Source: an uncultured Oxalobacteraceae bacterium (GTDB lineage Bacteria; Pseudomonadota; Gammaproteobacteria; Burkholderiales; Burkholderiaceae_D). From it: a stretch of 64,000 nucleotides of DNA. The stretch is from assembly GCA_903893945.1 (NCBI GenBank), contig CAITOF010000006.1, positions 62,001 to 126,000 of the forward strand, given 5' to 3'. The notes below the pieces were generated by a model. The model was not told the DNA's origin. It did not search any database and saw only the letters and a list, made by a program, of their open reading frames with translations. Each line of letters begins with the position of its first letter. The stretch's first letter is position 1. Shown here in pieces: positions 17,521-26,120 of the stretch. Made by a program: the position numbers and the translations under genes.

Positions 17521-18152
17521 TTCTTGATGGCGTAGTGCGTTAATTCAGCATTGTTTTTCAGTTTCATTTTCAGTAAAACGCGTGAGCGATACTCGCTGAT
17601 GGTTTTTACTGACAGCGACAATTCTTTCGCAATGTCGCTCACTGCCTTTCCTGAGGCGATCATCGTCATGGTCTGGTATTCGCGGTCCGACAGGGTTTCG
17701 TGCAGGTTAATCTGGTGTTCATCATCAATGTGATTTGCCAGTTCCTGGGCCACCGACGCATTAATGTACTTTAAACCGGACGCGACCTGACGAATGGCCG
17801 TCACCAATTCTTTCGGGGCACTCTGCTTGTTGAGATAGCCTGAAGCCCCTGCCTTGAGAGCACGTATGGCGTACTGGTCTTCAGGATGCATGGTCAGCAT
17901 GACGACGGAAATGGCGGGCTGCTCCTTCTTGATCTGTTTCAGGATTTCAAGTCCGCTTTTGTCCGGCAATGAAATATCAAGAAGCAGTACATCAAATTCG
18001 TGATCACGACACAACTTAATGGTGCCCAGCCCGGTTTCCGCTTCGCCGCGAACGATAATATCTTTGGTGTCGGCCAGAATCTGTTTTAAGCCCTCTCGTA
18101 CAATAGCGTGATCATCGGCAATGACGACTTCAATGATGGAGTGATCTTTCAT
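17505..18152 (-). CDS. NarL/FixJ-family response regulator
   Basis: A 215-residue regulator with a receiver domain (acidic pocket DD at 13-14, phospho-acceptor D59, conserved lysine in YLNKQSAP near 109) and a C-terminal LuxR-type helix-turn-helix (about 150-212; TLSDREYQTMTMIASGKAVS). It lies 28 bases after the PAS histidine kinase gene and is its evident partner. Target genes are unknown. It overlaps the convergent GNAT gene by 16 bases. Confidence 0.93.
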   Translation of the reverse strand: MKDHSIIEVVIADDHAIVREGLKQILADTKDIIVRGEAETGLGTIKLCRDHEFDVLLLDISLPDKSGLEILKQIKKEQPAISVVMLTMHPEDQYAIRALKAGASGYLNKQSAPKELVTAIRQVASGLKYINASVAQELANHIDDEHQINLHETLSDREYQTMTMIASGKAVSDIAKELSLSVKTISEYRSRVLLKMKLKNNAELTHYAIKNQLIE

Positions 18153-18180
18153 CTTTTATCTCTTGTTGGGTCGCGATCGG

Positions 18181-19683
18181 TCACAAAAGCGAAAGTTGAT
18201 CATAAATCGGTTCTATTTGATCACCGGACGATGAATCAGGTTGGGTTGCGAGAGGTATCCTGATGGAGATGGTGCAGCCATTGTCCGGTTGGGAATCAAT
18301 CTCCAAAGTACCACCGATTTCCTTGCAGCGTTCTGCCATACCCAGCAGACCGAATGAGTTGGGTTTGGAGCTGTGGTCGGGTTTTAGCCCGCAGCCATTA
18401 TCGGCAATCGTCAGGCTGATACTGTTACGTGTATGGACGATGGCAAGGCTTACGTAAGAGGCGCTGGCATGTTTGGCGATGTTCGTCAATGCTTCCTGCA
18501 CCATTCTGAAGATGGCCGTGGCATAGTCGGGTTCCAGCGAGATGTCGGCATTGTTGCTTGAAAATGAACACCGGATACCGGTCTGTTTTTCAAACTCTTT
18601 AATTTGCCAGTCGAGGGCCGGGATAATTCCGAGATCCAGTACGCTGGGTCGCAGATCGCGTGCAATTCGATGTCCGGCTTCAATGGTGCGATCAATCAGC
18701 GTATCAACATATTGTGTTTTTTCGGTGATCCAGGGCTGATCTTTGGGCAAACGGTTTTCAAGCGTGTGCATGATCATTTTTATCGCCACCAGATTGCCAC
18801 CCATTTCATCATGAATTTCCCGGGCGATCCGTGTGCGCTCCTGTTCCTTGATGCGTTCAATGTGGGCAGACAGTTCGGCCAATCGCTGGCGATAATGATG
18901 CAATTCGACATCCACCAGTTTTCGCCGGGTCACGTTGGTGATGATGCCTTCCCATATGATGTCTTCATTGGCGCCATGGACCAAATGACGGGGAACTGCG
19001 CGTATCTGTATCCACTTGACGTCACCCCATTCCTCGACCCAGATGCGACCCTCCCACTGCCAATGGCTCTGCTGCGAGGCCGATTCCTGCATGCTGGCAA
19101 AATAGGAGGCGCGGTCTTCCGGCAAGATGAGTTCGACGAATTTTTCCGGGTTGAAATAAAGTACCTCTGGCATCACACCGAGCGTGCTTTCGCAGTTGGC
19201 ACTTAAAAAAAGATAGCGACCTGTACCGTCGCGGTGCAGCGAGAACTGCATCACAACACCGGGCATATTGCTGACAATGGCGGCGTAGCGCTCTGCGTTC
19301 TGCGCAGCCGATTCGCCCGCCTGGTCCTGTTCGCCGAGCGCGTTGCCAATCACAATCAGGACCTGCTTGTTTTCAACCGATTCGAGCATGACATGCAACC
19401 GGACCGGATATTCGGTACCATTCTTGCAGGTGTGCCTGGTGCTGATGGTCATCTTTTCCTGGTGGCCCAACAGCAGCGGGCTGAGTTGAATCTGCCATTC
19501 TGCCGATGTAAATTCGCGCGCTACCTGCCCGTGCTGCATCTGCTGAATTTCGGACAGGTTGTAACCCAGCCGGTCCAGCGCCACGGGATTGACTTCCAGG
19601 TAACTTGAATCCAACGCATCGATGAGGTAAATTTCATTGAAACTACCCTCGATAATTTTGTTCAACAAACTGGGTTGGCCCAT
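18181..19683 (-). CDS. PAS-PAS histidine kinase of the NarL-partner (HisKA_3) type
   Basis: A 500-residue cytoplasmic kinase without membrane segments. It has two PAS domains (about 5-112 and 130-258), a coiled coil, a HisKA_3 dimerisation domain with phospho-acceptor H291 (RIAREIHDEMGGNL) and a HATPase domain ending in NSFGLLGMAERC. This domain set pairs with LuxR-type regulators, and the regulator gene follows 28 bases downstream. A ligand, redox cofactor or flavin in the PAS domains could be the signal; none is evident from residues. The promoter should lie in the gap shared with greB. Confidence 0.92.
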   Translation of the reverse strand: MGQPSLLNKIIEGSFNEIYLIDALDSSYLEVNPVALDRLGYNLSEIQQMQHGQVAREFTSAEWQIQLSPLLLGHQEKMTISTRHTCKNGTEYPVRLHVMLESVENKQVLIVIGNALGEQDQAGESAAQNAERYAAIVSNMPGVVMQFSLHRDGTGRYLFLSANCESTLGVMPEVLYFNPEKFVELILPEDRASYFASMQESASQQSHWQWEGRIWVEEWGDVKWIQIRAVPRHLVHGANEDIIWEGIITNVTRRKLVDVELHHYRQRLAELSAHIERIKEQERTRIAREIHDEMGGNLVAIKMIMHTLENRLPKDQPWITEKTQYVDTLIDRTIEAGHRIARDLRPSVLDLGIIPALDWQIKEFEKQTGIRCSFSSNNADISLEPDYATAIFRMVQEALTNIAKHASASYVSLAIVHTRNSISLTIADNGCGLKPDHSSKPNSFGLLGMAERCKEIGGTLEIDSQPDNGCTISIRIPLATQPDSSSGDQIEPIYDQLSLL

Positions 19684-19726
19684 GGCTGTGGTTCTCGTGG
19701 CAAATTAGTAATGAAGATAACGCATA

Positions 19727-19752
19727 AATTAACATAATTAATCTAATTAATA
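19727..19752. repeat. Three 9-base direct repeats of AATTAAnnn between divergent genes
   Basis: AATTAA occurs three times at exact 9-base spacing (19727, 19736, 19745), with CAT, TCT and TAC as spacers, in the gap between the PAS kinase gene and greB. The tract is far more AT-rich than its surroundings. It may be a promoter UP element or a binding site for a DNA-bending or regulatory protein. The rest of the gap 19684-19852 shows only the greB ribosome binding site. Confidence 0.45.
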
Positions 19753-19852
19753 CAGAAGGGAGATGCCTGAGTAGCCGGTAATCTGGCATATAGTAGTTGG
19801 GTTGTCCCTTAAACGTTGGATTTAAACAGACATTGGTAAAGGAAAAACAGTC

Positions 19853-20401
19853 ATGACGACGAACCCGGCAAATCAGAGTGATGATGACGATGAGCTACAG
19901 AATGCCCTGTTGCAGATTTCCCCGGGTGCCAAAAACTACATTACCCGGGCCGGCTATCTGTCAATGAAAGAGGAACTGCTGGAATTAATTGATGTGGCAA
20001 GACCGGACGTTGTCAGGATCGTCTCGTGGGCCGCGTCAAATGGAGACCGGTCTGAAAACGGCGATTATATTTATGGCAAACGTCGCCTGCGCGAAATTGA
20101 CCGGCGGATCCGGTTTCTGACAAAACGGCTGGACCTGGCCGAAGTGGTCGACCCGCAGGTGCATCACGGATCCGATCAGGTGTTTTTTGGCGCAACAGTC
20201 CGTTATGTGACGTCAGCAGGCGTTGAACACGAAGTGACGATAGTTGGTGTCGATGAATTTGACCCATTGCGCGGAAAAATAAGCTGGGTTTCTCCGGTTG
20301 CAAGAGCACTGAATAAAGCGTTCGAGGGGGATTCCGTGAAATTGCAGACGCCGTCAGGTATTGATGAAATTACCGTCATTCAGGTGACCTACCCATCATA
20401 G
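19853..20401 (+). CDS. greB: Transcription elongation factor GreB
   Basis: A 182-residue Gre factor that enters the RNA polymerase secondary channel and stimulates cleavage of backtracked transcripts. The N-terminal coiled-coil hairpin carries the acidic tip (SNGDRSENGDY) with the conserved aspartate and glutamate. The segment YIYGKRRLREIDRRIRFL is typical of GreB rather than GreA, which lacks the basic patch. The C-terminal FKBP-like domain spans about 100-180. An acidic, poorly conserved extension of about 25 residues precedes the core. AAAGGA provides the ribosome binding site. Confidence 0.93.
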   Translation: MTTNPANQSDDDDELQNALLQISPGAKNYITRAGYLSMKEELLELIDVARPDVVRIVSWAASNGDRSENGDYIYGKRRLREIDRRIRFLTKRLDLAEVVDPQVHHGSDQVFFGATVRYVTSAGVEHEVTIVGVDEFDPLRGKISWVSPVARALNKAFEGDSVKLQTPSGIDEITVIQVTYPS

Positions 20402-20653
20402 TATTTAAACAACATAAAATTATCCTTACCGGGTTGAACCCTGCAAGTCGGCCAGATTCTTGATGCAGCGCAAACACAGAATTCGCAACCGTTATACGAT
20501 GAATTACCACTGATTAAAACAGTCGATGAATGCCATGCACCCGTCTGGAACAGAGTCATGACTGGCCTGACTTTACTGCTTACCTTTGCTGAACAGGCCG
20601 CCACTGTTGTCTTGTTCCCCGCCGGAGCAGTCTTGCCAGGTTAAATTAATTTC

Positions 20654-21373
20654 ATGCCCAAAGAGAGCGAATGTAAAGCTGAACGTCATGCCATCGTCGC
20701 GAGCCATCTGACGAAATGGTTCGGCGACGGTGACAGCAAAAAAATTGCGGTCAACCATGTTGATTTTGTCGCCGATTTTGGTGAAATGCTGTTTATCGTC
20801 GGACCCTCCGGGAGTGGCAAGACAACGCTACTCAGCATGATTTCCGGTATTTTGCGTCCCGATGAAGGCCAGGTGACGGTCAAAGGTAATGACATCTGGA
20901 CGATGACCAATGACCAGCTGGCCGATTTTCGCCTGAATTCGATTGGATTCGTATTCCAGGATTACCACTTGTTTCCTCGTCTGACCAGTGCGGAAAATGT
21001 CGCCATTCCACTTATTATCAAGCGCGAAAACTGGGATAACTCGATTGTTCAGGCAAAAAAATATCTGGAAATCGTCGGACTGAAAGGCAGTGGGGAGTTA
21101 CTGCCGGTCAAATTGTCGGGCGGCGAGCAACAGCGCGTTGCCATTGCACGTGCCATTGTCGGCGGTCCTGAAATTCTGATTTTGGATGAACCTACCGCTT
21201 CACTCGACGGCGATACGGGAAAAATGATTATTTCCTTCGTTAAGGATAACATTTTGAACGACAACAGGTGCATCGTCATTGTGACTCATGACGCACGCAT
21301 CAATGAGTATGCTGATCGGATCATTCATATGGAAGACGGCCGCATTGTGGATTCTGAAGAGGGTACCGAATGA
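20654..21373 (+). CDS. ABC exporter ATPase, LolD/MacB/DevA class
   Basis: A 239-residue ABC ATPase with Walker A GPSGSGKTT (50-58), signature LSGGEQQ (154-160), Walker B ILILDEP (174-180) and the H-loop in IVTHDARI. Sequence and context put it in the DevA/MacB class of ATPases serving exporters with FtsX-like permeases. It is the first gene of a four-gene operon with the HlyD-type adaptor, a NodT channel and the permease; its stop overlaps the adaptor start as ATGA. The 252-base gap before it has no clear promoter but contains an open stretch noted separately. Confidence 0.92.
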   Translation: MPKESECKAERHAIVASHLTKWFGDGDSKKIAVNHVDFVADFGEMLFIVGPSGSGKTTLLSMISGILRPDEGQVTVKGNDIWTMTNDQLADFRLNSIGFVFQDYHLFPRLTSAENVAIPLIIKRENWDNSIVQAKKYLEIVGLKGSGELLPVKLSGGEQQRVAIARAIVGGPEILILDEPTASLDGDTGKMIISFVKDNILNDNRCIVIVTHDARINEYADRIIHMEDGRIVDSEEGTE

Positions 21374-22458
21374 GAAATAGAATCATTATTGTCACCGCAT
21401 TGATCGGCGTGCTGGGCGGATTGTTCAGCGCCTTCATACTGGGTATTGAAAAGCCTGCTCAGCCGCCTGTTTTCAAGCCGGTTAGCAGTCCGTTTGAAAC
21501 TGCAATCTATGCTAATGGCATGATTGAAAGTGAACAGTCGTCGGGCGAAAACATAACCCTGTTTCCTGAGGTTTCCGGACAGGTTACCCAGATTCTCGTG
21601 CGGGAAGGGCAGGCAGTTAAGGCGGGTTCGCCCATGTTGCGTATCGATGACACCGTGCAGAAGGCCACCACCGAACAATTGCACAAGCAGGCGCTGGCCT
21701 CGCTGGATCTGTTAAACGAATTGAAGGCCCAACCCCGCAAGGAAACACTGGATGTCGCCAAGGCGCAGGTGGATCAGGCGCACGCCAATTGGGTCACGGC
21801 ACGCGACCAGTATGACAAGCGCCGCACATCATTTGAGATGGATGCCCGCTCGATCAGTAAAGATGCACTGGATACTGCCAGGGATGCGCTTGAGCAGGCG
21901 GCGACCGGTCTGGCTGTCGCCCAGAAACAGTATGACTTAATCAGGGCCGGTGCATGGAGTTATGACATCGCCACACAGGATAAGCAATACCAGGCCAACC
22001 TGCAGGCCTATAATTCTGCCAAAGCCGTACTGGAAAAATTTGACATTAAAGCGCCGGTGGACGGCGTGGTGCTGGCGGTTAACACGACCAAGGGCAGCTA
22101 CGTATCGTCGCTGGGTGCCTACAATACCTATGAGCAGGGTTCGGATCCCATTATAGTAATGAGCGCACCACAGGATTATTTGTCGGTACGCTGTTTTGTC
22201 GATGAAATTCTGTTGGCCAAACTGCCCGGACCTGACCAGATTCGCGCCGAAATGTCGTTACGTGGAACCGATCTGAAAGTGCCGCTGGAATTCGTGCGCG
22301 TGCAGCCCTATGTGACACCCAAGCTGGAACTGTCAAACCAGCGCCAGGAGAAAGTTGATCTGCGTGTATTACCGGTGATATTTCGCTTTTCCCGGAAAAA
22401 TCTGGCGGCGGCTGCTTATCCCGGGCAACAGGTGGACGTATATATCGGGAAGAAATAA
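21370..22458 (+). CDS. HlyD/DevB-like periplasmic adaptor of the ABC exporter
   Basis: A 362-residue membrane fusion protein with an N-terminal anchor (about 4-25), a lipoyl-type half motif (FPEVSGQVTQILVREGQAV), a helical hairpin (about 95-215) and a second half motif (DIKAPVDGVVLAVNTTKGSYV). It resembles DevB, the adaptor of heterocyst-type glycolipid exporters and related ABC pumps. ATGA overlap with the ATPase gene and a 2-base gap to the NodT gene indicate tight translational coupling. Confidence 0.9.
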   Translation: MRNRIIIVTALIGVLGGLFSAFILGIEKPAQPPVFKPVSSPFETAIYANGMIESEQSSGENITLFPEVSGQVTQILVREGQAVKAGSPMLRIDDTVQKATTEQLHKQALASLDLLNELKAQPRKETLDVAKAQVDQAHANWVTARDQYDKRRTSFEMDARSISKDALDTARDALEQAATGLAVAQKQYDLIRAGAWSYDIATQDKQYQANLQAYNSAKAVLEKFDIKAPVDGVVLAVNTTKGSYVSSLGAYNTYEQGSDPIIVMSAPQDYLSVRCFVDEILLAKLPGPDQIRAEMSLRGTDLKVPLEFVRVQPYVTPKLELSNQRQEKVDLRVLPVIFRFSRKNLAAAAYPGQQVDVYIGKK

Positions 22459-22460
22459 TC

Positions 22461-23969
22461 ATGGCAAACAGCAGCTTGCAGTCAGTGAGGCAGCGCACCG
22501 GTCAGGTCACCCGGGCTGGCGCCTGCAGCCTGTCCATCCTGTTCGCCTGCCTGTTGTGTTCATGCGCAGTGGGTCCTGATTTTGTCCGACCTGAAGCGCC
22601 TGGCACCGAACGGTATACAACGGACTCTCAAACTGAATCACCAGCCGGGGCGGGATCCCAGAAAATCGTTGCTGGCGCTGATATCCCTGCCAGCTGGTGG
22701 TCCCTGTTTCAGTCCGAACAGCTAAATAACCTGGTCAATGACGCAGTTCAGCATAACGCGACACTCGAGGCATCCCTGGCAACCCTGCGTCAAAGCCAGC
22801 ATAACCTGCAAGCCGGTTATGGCGTGTTTTTCCCGCAGCTTGAAATCGGTTTTGGCGGCACCAGAGAACGCACAGCGCCGATTGTTCAGGGCCTGCAATC
22901 ACCCTCGTCGATTTTTAATGTGGTAACCCTGAGTGGCAGTATCGGTTACTCACTGGATCTGTTCGGCGGTGAACGGCGGGCGATAGAACAGTTGTCAGCC
23001 CAAACGGATTATCAGCAATACGCCAGCAAGGCGGCGTATGTCACATTAACAGCCAATGTGGTGAATACCTCCATCGCAAGAGCGGCCTATGTGGCCCAGA
23101 TTCACGCCACCGAACAACTGATTGCTCTGGAGCGGGAGCAGCTGGAAGCGACCCGCGCGCAGGTAAAGGCAGGCACAGCGCCGTATTCGGCTGAACTCGC
23201 TACTCTTAGCCTGGTAGCCGCGAACACGGCACTTCTTGCGCCCTTGAAACAGCAACTGAATCAGGCGGACAATCTTCTGGCCACGCTGGAGGGCAAATTT
23301 CCTGGTGACCTTACATTACCCGTTATTGATCTCGACAGCCTCACCCTGCCGCAGGAACTGCCGTTAAGCCTGCCATCGGAATTGGTGCATCGGCGTCCCG
23401 ATATTCTGCAATCGGAAGCTCAACTGCACGCAGCCAGTGCCAGCATCGGCGTCACGACAGCGGCTCTGTTTCCGAGTATCAGTCTGACAGGTACGATAGG
23501 TCAGGCGGGAACCAGTCTGGGCAACCTTTCCGGTGAAAACGGTCGTTTCTGGAGTGTCGGTCCCGCCGTTTCAATTCCTGTTTTCCGCGGGGGTACTTTA
23601 TGGTACGGGCGCCAGGCTGCTCTGGATGCTTATCAGTCAGCGCAGGCGGCTTACCGGCAAACCGTGCTGACCGCCTTCGCCGAAGTCGCCACTGAATTAC
23701 ATGCCCTGGAAAATGATGCCATGGCATTTCAGGCGCAGCGTGTGTCGCTGCAGGACGCCAGGGAAGCGTACCAATTAACGCAGGCGAATTACCGCGCCGG
23801 CATGGCATCCTACCTGGATGTCGTGGCGGCTGACGTGCAATTCCACCAGGCGACGATAGCCTGCATACAGGCAAGCGCCCAACGTTATCAGGATACCGTG
23901 GCACTGTTTGTCGCGTCAGGCGGGGGATGGTGGAATATCCCGGATGCGACTGGCGGAGCAGCGCCATGA
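22461..23969 (+). CDS. NodT-family outer-membrane channel of the ABC exporter
   Basis: A 502-residue outer-membrane factor with a lipoprotein signal and lipobox LLCSC (modified cysteine about 35), followed by AVGPDFVRP, the standard NodT opening. Two repeats of the TolC fold contain LVHRRPDILQSEAQLHAAS and VSIPVFRGGTLWYGR. It is inserted between the adaptor and permease genes, so the exporter carries its own outer-membrane exit. The stop overlaps the permease start as ATGA. Confidence 0.92.
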   Translation: MANSSLQSVRQRTGQVTRAGACSLSILFACLLCSCAVGPDFVRPEAPGTERYTTDSQTESPAGAGSQKIVAGADIPASWWSLFQSEQLNNLVNDAVQHNATLEASLATLRQSQHNLQAGYGVFFPQLEIGFGGTRERTAPIVQGLQSPSSIFNVVTLSGSIGYSLDLFGGERRAIEQLSAQTDYQQYASKAAYVTLTANVVNTSIARAAYVAQIHATEQLIALEREQLEATRAQVKAGTAPYSAELATLSLVAANTALLAPLKQQLNQADNLLATLEGKFPGDLTLPVIDLDSLTLPQELPLSLPSELVHRRPDILQSEAQLHAASASIGVTTAALFPSISLTGTIGQAGTSLGNLSGENGRFWSVGPAVSIPVFRGGTLWYGRQAALDAYQSAQAAYRQTVLTAFAEVATELHALENDAMAFQAQRVSLQDAREAYQLTQANYRAGMASYLDVVAADVQFHQATIACIQASAQRYQDTVALFVASGGGWWNIPDATGGAAP

Positions 23970-25108
23970 AATACACCGGCATTTTCCGGATAGGCTTCAA
24001 GCTGCTGGTGAACGACAAGGCCAAATTCAGTGCGCTGCTCATCGGTATCACTTTTGCCGTTTTTTTAATGGTGCAGATGATGGCGATGTTCTCGGGTATT
24101 CTTAATCGCGCCCATTCGACGGTTACCAATATCGGCGCCCAGATATGGATCATGGACCCGGCGGTCACGACGCCCACCAGTTCCGTACCTTTGCCCGATT
24201 ATTTACTGGATGCCGTACGCAGTATGGACGGTGTCAGGTATGCAGTGCCTTTATTTGTCGGCGGAGCCCAGCTGAAGCTGAACAGTGGCACCATTCAGTC
24301 GGTTAACGTTATCGGTCTGGATGACAGCAGTCTGTTCGGTCGCCCGGAACTCGAACAGGGGAACATCAAGGATATTTTTGCGGACAATTCATTTATTGTG
24401 GTCGACGATGTTGAATTTTCCAAGCTGGAAAATCCGAAAATCGGCACGGCCTTTGAGTTAAATGACAATCGCGGTGTCATCATTGGCATAGCCAAAGTGA
24501 ATTCGAATGGCCTCAATGGCATCCCCACCATGTATACAACGTACAATCGTGCGATTCAATATATTCCTTCGACGCGATTTACCATGTCTTACATATTGGC
24601 GGAAGCAAAAAGCAGGGCGGATATCGCCAGCATCAAACAGAAAGTGGCCCGATTTGGGTATGTAACGCGCACTTATGACGAATTCAATCAGTACGTGTCG
24701 GACTACTACACGTATCAGACCGGGATAGGCACCAACATTCTGCTGATGACAATTATCAGCTTTATTGTGGGATTGTCCATTTCAGGCCAGACTTTTTACA
24801 CGTTTGTGATTGAGAACCTCGACAAATTTGGTGCGCTAAAAGCGATCGGTACCAAGGGTCGTGACCTGGTATACATGATTTTATTCATGGCCGCATTTAC
24901 TTCCCTGACCGGCTACGGCCTGGGCATTGGACTGGTTACCCTGGTGATTTCGATAGCGCGATACCGATTGCCCAATTATGCCGCGATGATCACGTTCTGG
25001 AATCTGGAAGTCGCTTTTTTTATGGTGATCATCATCGCCGGAATATCAAGCTATGTGGGTGTTCGCAAGGTATTGAAAATCGAACCCTTTGACATATTCA
25101 GGGGTTAA
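23966..25108 (+). CDS. DevC/FtsX-like ABC exporter permease
   Basis: A 380-residue permease with an N-terminal membrane helix (about 21-42), a periplasmic MacB-type domain (about 45-245) and three further helices, ending in YVGVRKVLKIEPFDIFRG, the usual end of the FtsX family. The frame stays open upstream to 23927, but the ATG at 23966 overlaps the nodT stop (ATGA) and begins at MKYTGIFRIGFKLL, the family start. Together with the three preceding genes it forms a DevBCA-like tripartite exporter. The substrate, perhaps a lipid, glycolipid or hydrophobic compound, is not evident. Confidence 0.92.
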   Translation: MKYTGIFRIGFKLLVNDKAKFSALLIGITFAVFLMVQMMAMFSGILNRAHSTVTNIGAQIWIMDPAVTTPTSSVPLPDYLLDAVRSMDGVRYAVPLFVGGAQLKLNSGTIQSVNVIGLDDSSLFGRPELEQGNIKDIFADNSFIVVDDVEFSKLENPKIGTAFELNDNRGVIIGIAKVNSNGLNGIPTMYTTYNRAIQYIPSTRFTMSYILAEAKSRADIASIKQKVARFGYVTRTYDEFNQYVSDYYTYQTGIGTNILLMTIISFIVGLSISGQTFYTFVIENLDKFGALKAIGTKGRDLVYMILFMAAFTSLTGYGLGIGLVTLVISIARYRLPNYAAMITFWNLEVAFFMVIIIAGISSYVGVRKVLKIEPFDIFRG

Positions 25109-25111
25109 TGG

Positions 25112-26017
25112 TTATTCACTGAATAAATCAACGAGCAGGCTTCGTAACCATTGATTTCCCTGGTCCTGATTGTAGCGCCTGTGCCAGAAAATATGGGTTT
25201 GCAGGATAGGCAACCTGAGCGGTGAGGGCTGGTACGCGAGCTGAAAGGGAAGTGCCGCGCTTTCGGCCAGTTTCTGGGGTACCGTCACCAGCAGGTCGCT
25301 ATTGGAAATGATATAGGGTACCGCAGTGAAATGCGGGACGCTGAATTTTACTGTTCTCATCAAACCGGCTTTTTCCAGATCGTGATTGATACGATCATAA
25401 GGACTTTCACTCGACTTGACGATGATGTGTTCAGCGGCCAGATAGCGCTTTAAGCTGATGCTTTCGCCCGCCAGCGGATGACCGGAACGCATCATCACGA
25501 CATATTTCTGCCTGAACAGGCGACGCTGAAACAACGCGTCCGGAACGTCATTGAATGCGCCGATGGCAACATCGATACGACCTGCGCCCATATCGGACAT
25601 CAGGTCGAGTTGCCCGGTTCTCTCTGTACTGATCCTTACGCTCGGCGCCGTCTGGGCGCAGTGCCTGATCAGTTTTGGCATGAAAAACAATTCAGCCACG
25701 TCGGTCAGGGCAATCGTGAAATGTCGCGCACTGGTTGAGGCATCAAATTTTTCCTGAACATTCATTGCCTCCGTCAGTCCGGCCAGCGCCAGACGAACGG
25801 GTTCGGCCAGTCGTTCGGCAAACGGCGTGGGTTGCATCCCTTCTTTGGTTCGAACAAACAGCAGGTCGTCGAAAGTCCGACGCAGGCGGGCTAGTGCATT
25901 GCTGATTGCCGACTGCGACAGATTGAGCCGTTTGGCGACCGTGGACACTTGTTGTTCCTGAAATAACTCGTTAAAAACAACCAGCAGGTTCAAATCAATG
26001 TGGCGCGGGTCTATCAT
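25112..26017 (-). CDS. LysR-family regulator divergent from hmgA
   Basis: A 301-residue LysR regulator of the NodD/NahR-like branch (opening DLNLLVVFNELFQEQQVS). The N-terminal helix-turn-helix (about 6-65) reads VAKRLNLSQSAISNALARLR, followed by an effector-binding domain (about 95-295). It is transcribed away from hmgA with a 103-base gap, the classical arrangement for a LysR protein that controls its neighbour. I infer control of homogentisate degradation with an aromatic intermediate as coinducer. It converges on the permease gene with 3 bases between stops. Confidence 0.9.
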   Translation of the reverse strand: MIDPRHIDLNLLVVFNELFQEQQVSTVAKRLNLSQSAISNALARLRRTFDDLLFVRTKEGMQPTPFAERLAEPVRLALAGLTEAMNVQEKFDASTSARHFTIALTDVAELFFMPKLIRHCAQTAPSVRISTERTGQLDLMSDMGAGRIDVAIGAFNDVPDALFQRRLFRQKYVVMMRSGHPLAGESISLKRYLAAEHIIVKSSESPYDRINHDLEKAGLMRTVKFSVPHFTAVPYIISNSDLLVTVPQKLAESAALPFQLAYQPSPLRLPILQTHIFWHRRYNQDQGNQWLRSLLVDLFSE

Positions 26018-26045
26018 GATTATTCATTTTGTAAATGGACTGTAT

Positions 26046-26066
26046 TTTTACATTTATATCGTAAAA
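26046..26066. promoter_or_regulatory. Candidate LysR binding site (TTTTAC-N9-GTAAAA)
   Basis: A perfect 6-base inverted repeat, TTTTAC and GTAAAA, with a 9-base AT-rich spacer lies in the middle of the LysR-hmgA gap. It contains the T-N11-A pattern expected of LysR sites. A looser TTTGTAAAT copy lies just on the regulator side (about 26030-26039). Assignment rests on position and symmetry. Confidence 0.5.
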
Positions 26067-26120
26067 CAACATAAATTGCACTAAAGTTAGCGGATTAATT
26101 CATTTCGGACGGAGAAATCA

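Noticed and set aside
18604-19206. Plus-strand frame of 200 codons inside the PAS histidine kinase gene
   Set aside because: Antisense to the kinase transmitter and PAS domains; composition is that of a shadow frame.
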